Assembly (NCBI GenBank): GCA_046348225.1 | Contig: JAXMEQ010000008.1 | Coordinates: 124,001 to 188,000, forward strand | Direction: 5' to 3' | Source: JAXMEQ01 sp046348225 | GTDB lineage: Bacteria; Pseudomonadota; Gammaproteobacteria; Burkholderiales; Burkholderiaceae_C | DNA length: 64,000 nucleotides | In this document: piece after piece, positions 35,168 to 42,652 of the stretch | Layout of the letters: every line of letters begins with the position of its first letter | Numbering within the stretch: the stretch's first letter is position 1 | The notes under the pieces: model-generated | What the model was told of the DNA's origin: nothing | Databases searched by the model: none | Seen by the model: only the letters and a program-made list of their open reading frames with translations | Program-made: the position numbers and the translations under genes

Positions 35168-35182
35168 TTACCTCGCAGGTAA
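35168..35182. repeat. 15-bp palindrome TTACCTCGCAGGTAA, right of the toxin-antitoxin pair
   Basis: Same palindrome as 34444-34458 with a single central change (CAC to CGC). The two copies bracket the toxin-antitoxin operon and its promoter, 724 bp apart start to start. Confidence 0.75.
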
Positions 35183-35251
35183 TTGCCCGCATGACGCCGC
35201 GCGCCGAAGATGAGCCCAACGCAACGGTTCATTCACGCCAAGGAGCTTCAC

Positions 35252-35491
35252 ATGTCAGACACCGGACTCATTGCCATTGCCTGCGGTCTCATCATCGGCC
35301 TGGGCGCCATTGGCGCCTGCCTGGGCATCGGCCTGATGGGCGGGCGCTTCATTGACGGCGCGGTGCGCCAGCCCGAGATGATGGAGCCGCTGCAAACCAA
35401 GATGTTCCTGCTGGCCGGGCTGATTGACGCCAACTTCCTGATTGGCGTGGGCGTGGCCATGATGTTCGTGTTTGCCAACCCGTTCGCATGA
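35252..35491 (+). CDS. atpE: Isolated F0F1 ATP synthase subunit c
   Basis: 79-aa two-helix proteolipid. It has the Gly-rich first helix (GLIIGLGAIGACLGIGLMGG), the polar loop RQPEMM (Arg-Gln-Pro) and the second helix with the proton-carrying Asp in AGLIDANFLIG, ending FANPF as in betaproteobacterial AtpE. A good AGGAG site precedes the ATG at 35252; an upstream in-frame ATG is not needed. No other atp gene is in the window, so this is either a second copy of atpE or a displaced one. It lies between the palindrome-flanked toxin-antitoxin unit and an interspersed repeat. Confidence 0.88.
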   Translation: MSDTGLIAIACGLIIGLGAIGACLGIGLMGGRFIDGAVRQPEMMEPLQTKMFLLAGLIDANFLIGVGVAMMFVFANPFA

Positions 35492-35498
35492 CAAAACA

Positions 35499-35550
35499 GG
35501 TTGTAGCCCGCATGCAGCATGCGTGAGGCGCTATGAAAAACGTAGCAACC
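35499..35550 (-). repeat. Interspersed repeat, copy 6
   Basis: Reverse orientation: GTAGCCCGCATG, TGCGTGAGGCGCTATG and CGTAGCAACC. It starts 8 bp after the atpE stop codon and ends 20 bp before the cytochrome gene's stop codon. Confidence 0.9.
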
Positions 35551-35570
35551 TGAACATCGGCCGAACCGCC

Positions 35571-37469
35571 CTAAGGCCGCACGCTGCTGCGCTGGCGGCT
35601 CACGTCCAGCTCGCTCACGGGCGCGGCGCGGTTGCCCCAGGCGTTGCGGATGTGGCTGAGCACGGGCGCGGTGTCGGCGTCGTTCAGCAGCAGCACATAC
35701 GGCGGCATGCCGTAGGGGCGCGGGTTGCCGGCGGTGGCGGGGGCAAAGCCGCCGTTCAGCACCACCTGCACCAGGTTGGCAGTGGTCGCCATGGTCACGG
35801 TGCGGTTGCCAGCCAGGCGCGGGTAGGCGCCGGCCACGCCTTCACCACGCTCGCCATGGCATTGCGCGCAATGCTGCTCGTACAGCTTGGCGCCGCGGCT
35901 CGCCACGCTGGCGGCCACGGGTGGCGGCTCGGTGCGGGCACCGGCCGGCGCGGGCGGCAGCGCCTTGAGGTAAACGGCCATGGCGTTCAGGTCGGCATCG
36001 CTCAGGTGCTGGGTGCTGTGCTGCACCACTTCGGCCATGGGCCCCAGCACCGACGCGCGCGGCGAGGTGCCGGTTTTGAGCAGGCTGGCGATGTCGTTCA
36101 GCGGCCAGTCGGCCACGCCGGCTTCGCTGGCGGCGGCGAGTGACGGTGCGTACCAGTTTTGTGCCGGAATCAGGCCACCGGCCAGGTCCAGCTTGTCGTC
36201 GGTGGCGCCCAGCGCGTTGCGGCTGGTGTGGCAGGCGGCGCAGTGGCCCAGGCCGCGCACCAGGTAGGCGCCGCGGTTCCATTCAGCGCTTTGCTTCGTA
36301 TCGGAGGTGTAGCCCCCGGGGCTGAAGTACAGCGTGCGCCAGGCCCACAGCGCGGCCTGGGTGCTGTAGGGCCAGCGCAGCGCGTGCGGTGTGTTGGCCT
36401 GCGCCACCGGCGGCAGGCTCATGAGGTAGGCATACAGCGCGTCGGCATCGGCGCGGCTGACCTGGGTGTAGCTGGTGTACGGAAACGCCGGGTAGAGCAG
36501 GCGCCCGTCTTTCGACTTGCCTTCGTGCAGCGCGCGCCAGAAGTCGTCGGCACTCCAGCCGCCGATGCCGGTGGCGCGGTCCGGCGTGATGTTGCCCGCA
36601 TACACGGTGCCAAACGGCGTTTCGATCGCGCGGCCGCCGGCCCAGGCGGCACCGCCACGCGCGGTGTGGCAGGTGGCGCAGTTGCCGGCGCGGGCCAGGT
36701 AGGCGCCGCGTTGCACCTGCTCGCTGCGGGGCGCCGGCGCGTGCGCCGGGGCCGCGGCGGTCGCCGTGGCCGGCGGCGCGGTGCCGCAGCGCAAGGGGGC
36801 AGGCTGCGGCAGCCGCGCCGCGGGCTTGCTGTTGGCGGGCACGGGCTGGGCCGCCAGCCAGGTGGCGACGGCGTTCACATCGTCAAGCGCCAGGCGCTGC
36901 GCCACCTCGGCCATGCAGTCGGGCGCATGGGCGCGGCGCTGGCCGGCGCGCCAGGCGCCGAGCTGCGCGCTCACGTAGTCGCGCGGCAGGCCCAGCAGGC
37001 CGGGTGTGGCGGGCAGCACGCCGGTCAGCACGCTGCCATGGCAGCTGGCGCAGGCCGGCAGCTTCTTGTCGGCGTCGCCCTGCAGTGCCAGTTGCCGGCC
37101 GCGGGCCAGCAGCGTGGCGGGGGCGGCCGGCGTGGCGGCGGGCGGTGGGTAGGGCGCGTCCTGTGCGGCAAAGTGCTGGGCGATCTCCAGCAGGTAGGCG
37201 TCTGACAGCGGCTCCAGCATGCGCGTCATCAGGCCGTAGTGGCGCCGCCCGTCGCGGAAGTTCAGCAGCTGGTTGTACAGGTAGTCGGCGGGCTTGCCGG
37301 CCAGGCGGGGGTAGTAGCCGTCGGGCCCGGCGCGGCCCTGCTGGCCGTGGCAGGCGGTGCAGGCCTGGGTGCGCTGGGCGATGCTGTCTTCAAAAACCGG
37401 CGGGGCGGCGGTGGTGGCCAGCGGGGCCCAGAGGGCGAGCGCGGCAAGGGCGGTTACTGCAGGGTTCAT
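35571..37469 (-). CDS. Secreted pentaheme c-type cytochrome
   Basis: 632-aa protein with a signal peptide (cleavage near ATTAAPP, residue 21) and five CxxCH heme-c sites at Cys37, Cys139, Cys263, Cys409 and Cys533. The first two form a cytochrome c4-like diheme unit (about 30-205). The last three match the triheme cytochrome subunit of membrane alcohol/aldehyde dehydrogenases (about 250-610), so it looks like a natural fusion. Location is periplasmic; it should pass electrons to the respiratory chain. It is the last gene after the YHYH and HupE-like genes, 9 bp downstream, and no dehydrogenase gene is adjacent. Confidence 0.9.
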   Translation of the reverse strand: MNPAVTALAALALWAPLATTAAPPVFEDSIAQRTQACTACHGQQGRAGPDGYYPRLAGKPADYLYNQLLNFRDGRRHYGLMTRMLEPLSDAYLLEIAQHFAAQDAPYPPPAATPAAPATLLARGRQLALQGDADKKLPACASCHGSVLTGVLPATPGLLGLPRDYVSAQLGAWRAGQRRAHAPDCMAEVAQRLALDDVNAVATWLAAQPVPANSKPAARLPQPAPLRCGTAPPATATAAAPAHAPAPRSEQVQRGAYLARAGNCATCHTARGGAAWAGGRAIETPFGTVYAGNITPDRATGIGGWSADDFWRALHEGKSKDGRLLYPAFPYTSYTQVSRADADALYAYLMSLPPVAQANTPHALRWPYSTQAALWAWRTLYFSPGGYTSDTKQSAEWNRGAYLVRGLGHCAACHTSRNALGATDDKLDLAGGLIPAQNWYAPSLAAASEAGVADWPLNDIASLLKTGTSPRASVLGPMAEVVQHSTQHLSDADLNAMAVYLKALPPAPAGARTEPPPVAASVASRGAKLYEQHCAQCHGERGEGVAGAYPRLAGNRTVTMATTANLVQVVLNGGFAPATAGNPRPYGMPPYVLLLNDADTAPVLSHIRNAWGNRAAPVSELDVSRQRSSVRP

Positions 37470-37478
37470 AGAGTGGAA

Positions 37479-38564
37479 TCATGCCAGTTCCATCAGGCGT
37501 TGGGCCAGCACGCCCGTGCCCACCAGCGCCGCGCCGATGGACGCGAAGCGCACCGCGCGTGCCGGGTCATGCAGCGGCCGCAGACGCCGCCACAGCGCGG
37601 CCGCGCCCAACGCCACCGCCACAAACAGCAGCTGGCCCAGCTCCACCCCCAGGTTGAAGCCGGCCAGGCTGAGCCAGCGGCCACTGCCGGTGCCGCCCAG
37701 TTCCTGCAGGGCCGTGGCGAAGCCCAGGCCATGCACCAGCCCGCAGCCAAACACCAGGGCGGCACGCCGCGCCGTGCCGCCCTGGCGCTGGCGCAGGTTG
37801 TCCAGCGCCATCAGGACGATGCTGGCGGCAATCAGCGGCTCGGCCACCGCCGGGGGCACGCTCACCCAACCCAGCACCGACAGCGTGAGCGTGAGGCTGT
37901 GCGCCGCCGTGAAGCTGGTGACCACGGCCAGCCAGTAGCGCCAGCCGGCGCCGGCGGCCAGCACGGTCAGCAGGAACAGCAGGTGGTCAAAGCCCGCGAG
38001 GATGTGCTCTGCCCCCAGCAGCACAAAGCGCTGCAGCGCGGGCCACGGCCCGGCAAAGAAGCGGTGCACCGGGTCGAGGGCCGACAGCGCCACCAGGTCC
38101 GACTCGCCGTCGCGCTCGGCGCGCAGCAGCAGGGTGGGCGCGGCGTCGCTGAAGGCGCTGGCGCGCAGCGTCAAGCGGGCCGGGGGCGCGGGCCACTGGT
38201 AGCGGCGCATCACGATCAGGTGCTCGGTGGTGGCCGGCGCGTTCGGGTCGTACAGGTGGGGAATCAGCAGGTCGGCCAGCAGCGGGGTGCCGGGGCGCTC
38301 GCCGTCGCGCAGGTCCAGCCGTTGCGACACCTGCTGCTGCAGTGCGTCGCGGTGGCGGTTCAGCTCGGCCAGGCTCAGGCGGCCGTCGCCATCGTCGTCA
38401 AATCCGGAGAGCGCGGCCACCGGCAGCGAGATGACCAGGTTCACCTCGTGGCCCACCACGCGCAGCGTGCCCTGGCCAGCCGGCATCAGGTGTGCCGCGG
38501 CCAGGGCGGGCAGCAGCGCGACCAGCAGTGCCGCCGCCGCGCGCCATGGCGCCAGCGTGCGCAT
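37479..38564 (-). CDS. HupE/UreJ-like membrane protein with N-terminal periplasmic domain
   Basis: 361-aa protein. A signal sequence is followed by a periplasmic domain with an EF-hand-like DDDGDGRLSLAEL (56-68), then about seven membrane helices from residue 190 on. The membrane part carries HILAGFDHLLFLL, SFTAAHSLTLTLS and GLVHGLGFA, the histidine motifs of the HupE_UreJ_2 family. Relatives are thought to move nickel or other metals, but this long form is uncharacterised. Its start overlaps the YHYH gene stop by one base, and it runs into the pentaheme cytochrome gene. Confidence 0.87.
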   Translation of the reverse strand: MRTLAPWRAAAALLVALLPALAAAHLMPAGQGTLRVVGHEVNLVISLPVAALSGFDDDGDGRLSLAELNRHRDALQQQVSQRLDLRDGERPGTPLLADLLIPHLYDPNAPATTEHLIVMRRYQWPAPPARLTLRASAFSDAAPTLLLRAERDGESDLVALSALDPVHRFFAGPWPALQRFVLLGAEHILAGFDHLLFLLTVLAAGAGWRYWLAVVTSFTAAHSLTLTLSVLGWVSVPPAVAEPLIAASIVLMALDNLRQRQGGTARRAALVFGCGLVHGLGFATALQELGGTGSGRWLSLAGFNLGVELGQLLFVAVALGAAALWRRLRPLHDPARAVRFASIGAALVGTGVLAQRLMELA

Positions 38565-40189
38565 CACGGCCCGGTGGACGCTGCCGTGCCCTTCACGCAG
38601 CGCTGGATGTAGGGGTAGCCGTCGGTGATGTAGTAGTGGTAGATGCCATTGGGGAACTCCGGCGTCACGCCGGTGCGGCCGTTGCATTCGTCCAGGTCGC
38701 CCAGGCCGGCCACGTATTCGTAGTCCTGCGTGAAGGTGCCCATCGGCACGGTGGCGGTGGACGGGCGGCCGCTGCTCGGCGTGGTCTTCAGGCGGTAGCT
38801 GGGCGTCATGGCCCGGGTGCCGCTGGCGGCGTTGGTGGCGGTGTTGTAGCCGTAGCGCGCGTAGATGGGGAAGCCATCCACCGCAAAGCCCACCAGCGTC
38901 ATGGCGGTGCCCTTGTTCAGGCGGGCCATGTAGCCCTCGGGCATGCCGTGGTAGTGGTAGATGCCGCCGGGCTGCACATGGGCGTTGCTGCTGTCCACGC
39001 CGAAGGCGAAGTAGGTCTGGTTCAGCGCTTCGATCTTCCACACGCCGGCGTTCTGGTAGCTCTCGGCCGTGGCCGGGTCGAACTTCACGCTGTTGTTGGC
39101 AAAGCCGATGGTGTGCGCCACGGCCGTGCCGCTGGTGCTCACCACGGCCGGTGCGGTGGTGTTGGCAAAGCGCACGTTGGTGGCCGCAATGGCGTTCGGG
39201 TTGCCCGCGTTCGGGAAGGTGCCGGGCGTGTGGTCCGGCACGCCGTTGCCCGTCAGGTTGCGGGTGGTGCCGGTGCAGGTCATGGCCGCCGTGCTGGGCA
39301 GGTTCAGGAAGGTGTTGGTCAGGCTCTGGCTGTAGTTGCACAGCACGCCGGCGGTGGAGGTGGTGCTGCTGCTGCCGTTGCCGGTGGTCGTGGTGCCCCC
39401 GGTGGTGGTGGTCCCGCTGCCGGTGGTGGTGGTGCCGCCGAGGGTCGAGGTGGTCGCTGTGCCGCTGGGCGTGACCTGCACCGCGGCCGAAGGCGACCCG
39501 GTGCCATACGAATTGGTGGCACTCACGGTGCACGAATACGGCGCACTGTTGGTCATGCCCAGCACGGTGATGGGCGTGGTCACGCCGGTGGCGGTGCGGG
39601 TGGAGCCCAGCGCGACGCAGGCGGCGCTGTAGCTGGTGATGGCCGAGCCGCCGCTGGACGCCGGCGCGGTGAAACTGATGGCCGCACTGCCGTTGCCGGG
39701 GGTGGCGGTGCCAATGACCGGCGCGCCCGGCACGGCACAGTTGGCCGGCAGCACACGGCAGCCAAAGTCGGCCAGCGCACCCACATAGGCGAGCTGGTTG
39801 CCGCTGATGGCCGGGCCCAGCACGAACACACCGCCGTTGGCCACGCCCACATAGGTCTGGGTTTCGGGGTAGTAGCGGTAGGTGTAGGGGGCGACGGTCA
39901 GGTTGCTCTTGCTGCCCGGAAAGAACTGCGGGAAGGTCAGCTGCGCCCAGTCAAACAGGGCTGTCTCCGTCAGCGCGGTGGTGGCCTGCGGCGCCTGGGC
40001 GGCGCGCAGGGCCGTCGTGCTGCGCAGGCACTGGCCATTGACCATCTGTGCGGTGCCGTCATCGCACTGCGCGGCGTCCACCGCGGCGGTCTGGGGTGCG
40101 GGCAGGGCGGGGGCCTCGGTGGTGCCTCCACCGCAGGAGGCCAGCAGCACCGCCAGCAGCGGCAACAACAGGCGGGAAAGAGGGTTCAT
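38564..40189 (-). CDS. YHYH-domain lipoprotein with fibronectin type III domain
   Basis: 541-aa lipoprotein: lipobox LLAS-Cys19, then a short domain with FDWAQLTFPQFFPG and YRYYPETQTYVGV (about 78-145). A fibronectin type III domain (about 153-241) and a Thr/Gly linker (242-280) follow, leading to a C-terminal YHYH domain. The naming motif is YHYH at 411-414, and a related YHYY occurs at 517-520. YHYH domains are extracytoplasmic and of unknown function; the histidines suggest metal binding. It is the first gene of the three-gene operon, translationally coupled to the HupE-like gene. Confidence 0.88.
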   Translation of the reverse strand: MNPLSRLLLPLLAVLLASCGGGTTEAPALPAPQTAAVDAAQCDDGTAQMVNGQCLRSTTALRAAQAPQATTALTETALFDWAQLTFPQFFPGSKSNLTVAPYTYRYYPETQTYVGVANGGVFVLGPAISGNQLAYVGALADFGCRVLPANCAVPGAPVIGTATPGNGSAAISFTAPASSGGSAITSYSAACVALGSTRTATGVTTPITVLGMTNSAPYSCTVSATNSYGTGSPSAAVQVTPSGTATTSTLGGTTTTGSGTTTTGGTTTTGNGSSSTTSTAGVLCNYSQSLTNTFLNLPSTAAMTCTGTTRNLTGNGVPDHTPGTFPNAGNPNAIAATNVRFANTTAPAVVSTSGTAVAHTIGFANNSVKFDPATAESYQNAGVWKIEALNQTYFAFGVDSSNAHVQPGGIYHYHGMPEGYMARLNKGTAMTLVGFAVDGFPIYARYGYNTATNAASGTRAMTPSYRLKTTPSSGRPSTATVPMGTFTQDYEYVAGLGDLDECNGRTGVTPEFPNGIYHYYITDGYPYIQRCVKGTAASTGP

Positions 40190-40290
40190 GGCATGGCTCC
40201 TTGGCAGATGGGAACCATTTTATGAATGCAAATGTGGAGGAAGTTTGGGCCTCCGCACGGCCGCGCGGCGCCGACGGTGGGTGCCGCGCC

Positions 40291-40692
40291 TCAGCGCCGC
40301 GTCAGGCGCAGGCAGGTGAGCAGGTCGTCCCAGCTGGACTGCAGCTCGTTGAGCCGCGCGCGCTTGTCCAGCACGCTGCCGCTGGCCCGTTCGGCGCGGC
40401 GCACCACGCGGTCCACGGCACGGGCGCCCATGGGCGCCAGGCGCTGGCGCAGCAGGCTGGCACGGTCGCGCAGCTGGGCCACGGATTCGCGCGCTACGCC
40501 CTGGGTGGAAGCGCAGGCTACGCTGCAGGCCAGCTCGCCCAGTTCCACCAGCGCCGGGTCGATCTGCCACAACGCGGCTGACCCCACGGCCAGCAGCCAG
40601 GCCTGCGTGCCCTGCCGGCTGGCCGGCGCCGCTGTCACGGGGCTGGCGCCGGTGCTGGCGGGTTCAGGGGCAGGTCGGGCGCGACGGGGCAT
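40291..40692 (-). CDS. Uncharacterised helical protein
   Basis: 133-aa protein rich in Ala and Arg. After a disordered Pro/Ala start (1-25), the rest is predicted amphipathic helix, with the stretch LVELGELACSVACASTQGV and a basic C-terminus ending LTCLRLTRR. It has a phasin-like look (short, helical, no catalytic motif), but I cannot assign it. The ATG at 40692 is the most plausible start within a longer open frame. It lies 101 bp upstream of the YHYH gene on the same strand and may or may not share its promoter. Confidence 0.6.
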   Translation of the reverse strand: MPRRARPAPEPASTGASPVTAAPASRQGTQAWLLAVGSAALWQIDPALVELGELACSVACASTQGVARESVAQLRDRASLLRQRLAPMGARAVDRVVRRAERASGSVLDKRARLNELQSSWDDLLTCLRLTRR

Positions 40693-40745
40693 GCCCCGAT
40701 GGTACGCAGCCTCGCTGAAAGCTGGCTGACATGGATCAAATGGCC

Positions 40746-40797
40746 CTGCAGCCCGCTTCAGAACTGCGTGAGACGCTATGAAAACTATAGCGTCTCG
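40746..40797 (-). repeat. Interspersed repeat, copy 7 (overlaps the ferredoxin stop codon)
   Basis: Reverse orientation: CTGCAGCCCGCTTC, CTGCGTGAGACGCTATG and CTATAGCGTCTC. The last bases supply the TAG stop (40787-40785) and final codons of the ferredoxin gene. Confidence 0.85.
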
Positions 40798-41096
40798 AGG
40801 GGGGTGGCCTGCAGCACCACGTCGCTTTCCGGGTAGGCCACGCAGGGCAGGATGAAGCCCTCGGCCTTTTCCTCGGCGCTCAGGCCGGGCCAGGCGATGC
40901 GGTACTGCACCCGGCCCGCGTCCAGCCGGCAGATGCAGGTGCGGCAGGTGCCGTTGCGGCACGAGCTGTCCAGCAGCAGGCCGGCCGCCTCGGCGGCCAG
41001 TAGCAGCGGCAGGTCGGCCGGGGCTTCAAACTGCTGGCCGCCGGGGGACAGGCGGGCCTGGAAGCGCAGGGGGAGCGGCACGGGTGGTTGGGTCAT
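40785..41096 (-). CDS. Plant-type [2Fe-2S] ferredoxin
   Basis: 103-aa electron carrier with the cluster ligands Cys46-x4-Cys51-x2-Cys54 and Cys85 (CRNGTCRTC and LPC). Partner enzyme is not evident; it stands alone, divergent from the acetyltransferase gene. The C-terminal codons lie in an interspersed repeat copy, so the tail (QATPLETL) is probably a late change. Family members of this type often serve as adaptors for oxygenases or in Fe-S assembly. Confidence 0.9.
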   Translation of the reverse strand: MTQPPVPLPLRFQARLSPGGQQFEAPADLPLLLAAEAAGLLLDSSCRNGTCRTCICRLDAGRVQYRIAWPGLSAEEKAEGFILPCVAYPESDVVLQATPLETL

Positions 41097-41183
41097 GGGG
41101 CGCGGCCATCATAATCACGCCCCCGGGCGACAATGCGGGCCAGCCGCCCATTTCCTGAACCGTCAGAACCCTACCCAAGACCC

Positions 41184-41702
41184 ATGTCCAGCTATTCCGT
41201 GCGCCCCGCCGCCAAAGCCGACGCCCGCGCCATTGCCGAAATCCACGTCACCGCCTGGCAGACCGCCTACCAGGGCCTGATGTCCGACGAACACCTCAAC
41301 GGCCTGTCCGCTGAAAAGCGCCTGCCCCTGTGGCGCGAGGCGATCGAGTTTGCCGAGCCGCAGGTCATGGTCGCCACCGATGCTGCCGGCATTGTGGGTT
41401 TTGTCGGCTTTGACCGGTCACGTGACCCGAAGTCCAAGGCCACCACCGGCGAGATCTGGGCGCTGTACGTTCACCCCGACCAGTGGGGCAAGGGTGCCGG
41501 CCTGGCCCTGTGGGACGCCGCGCGCGAAGGCCTGGCCGATGAGGGCTGCAACGAAGTCACGCTGTGGGTGCTGCTGCGCAACGAGCGCGCACTGCGCTTC
41601 TACGAACTGGCCGGCTTCAAGCGCGAGCTGAACACCGCGCGCACCACCACGGTGGGCGGCGTGAAGCTCGAGGAAATCCGCCTGCGCCGCAAGCTGGACT
41701 GA
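41184..41702 (+). CDS. GNAT-family N-acetyltransferase
   Basis: 172-aa acetyl-CoA-dependent acetyltransferase. It starts SYSVRPAAKADARAIAEIHV and has the motif A acetyl-CoA loop in LYVHPDQWGKGAGLALW. A C-terminal NERALRFYELAGFKRE segment is typical of the RimI-like branch. The acceptor substrate is unknown. The ATG at 41184 is chosen on family N-terminus. It is 14 bp upstream of the DUF808 gene, so the two are probably cotranscribed. Confidence 0.9.
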   Translation: MSSYSVRPAAKADARAIAEIHVTAWQTAYQGLMSDEHLNGLSAEKRLPLWREAIEFAEPQVMVATDAAGIVGFVGFDRSRDPKSKATTGEIWALYVHPDQWGKGAGLALWDAAREGLADEGCNEVTLWVLLRNERALRFYELAGFKRELNTARTTTVGGVKLEEIRLRRKLD

Positions 41703-41716
41703 GAGGAACAACACCC

Positions 41717-42652
41717 ATGGCCTCCAGTCTGCTGGCCCTGCTCGACGACATCGCGACCATCCTGGACGACGTGTCGGTGCTGACCAAGGTGGCCGCCAAG
41801 AAAACGGCGGGCGTGCTGGGAGACGACCTCGCGCTCAACGCCCAGCAGGTGGCCGGGGTTCAGGCCGACCGCGAGCTGCCGGTGGTCTGGGCCGTGGCGC
41901 GGGGCTCCATGGTCAACAAGCTCATCCTGGTGCCGGCGGCGCTGCTCATCAGCGCGTTCGCGCCCTGGGCCGTGACGCCGCTGCTGATGGTGGGCGGTGC
42001 CTTCCTGTGCTTCGAGGGCTTCGAGAAGCTGGCCCACAAATACCTGCATGCCCCGCACGAAGACGAAGCCCGCCACACCCAGCTGACGCAGGCACTGGCC
42101 GACCCGGCGGTGGACCTGGTGCAGGTGGAAAAAGACAAGATCAAGGGTGCGGTGCGCACCGATTTCATCCTGTCGGCCGAGATCATTGCCATCACGCTGG
42201 GCACGGTGGCCAGCAGCCCGTTCGTGACGCAGGTCGCGGTGCTGTCGGGCATCGCGGTGGTCATGACCATCGGCGTCTATGGCCTGGTGGCCGGCATCGT
42301 GAAGCTGGACGATCTGGGCCTGTACCTGAGCCGCCAGGCCGGCGCCGCGAAGCAGGCCGTGGGCGCCGGCATCCTGCGCGCGGCGCCCTGGCTCATGAAG
42401 GGCCTGTCGGTGGCGGGCACGGCCGCCATGTTCCTGGTGGGCGGCGGCATCCTCACGCACGGCTTCGCGCCGCTGCACCACGCCATTGAGGCGGCGACCC
42501 AATGGCTGGCGGCGCTGCCCGGGGTGGGCGGAGTGCTGGCGGTGGTGGCGCCGCTGCTGCTGGACGGCGTGACCGGCATCGTGGCCGGCGCGCTGGTGCT
42601 GGCCGGCGTGTTGGCGTTCCAGCGCGTGCGGGGCGCCAGGGCCGCCGCGTGA
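41717..42652 (+). CDS. DUF808 (YedI-like) membrane protein
   Basis: 311-aa inner-membrane protein. It opens with the DUF808 hallmark ASSLLALLDDIATILDDVSV and the GVLGDDLALNAQQV segment, followed by RELPVVWAVARGSMVNKLIL. The C-terminal two thirds holds about six helices. The function of the family is unknown. It follows the acetyltransferase gene and overlaps the methyltransferase gene by 4 bp (GTGA). Confidence 0.9.
   Translation: MASSLLALLDDIATILDDVSVLTKVAAKKTAGVLGDDLALNAQQVAGVQADRELPVVWAVARGSMVNKLILVPAALLISAFAPWAVTPLLMVGGAFLCFEGFEKLAHKYLHAPHEDEARHTQLTQALADPAVDLVQVEKDKIKGAVRTDFILSAEIIAITLGTVASSPFVTQVAVLSGIAVVMTIGVYGLVAGIVKLDDLGLYLSRQAGAAKQAVGAGILRAAPWLMKGLSVAGTAAMFLVGGGILTHGFAPLHHAIEAATQWLAALPGVGGVLAVVAPLLLDGVTGIVAGALVLAGVLAFQRVRGARAAA

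Noticed and set aside
39355..39445. Runs of GGTGGT-type triplets as a CRISPR or tandem-repeat array
   Set aside because: They encode the Thr/Gly linker of the YHYH lipoprotein and have no spacer-repeat structure.
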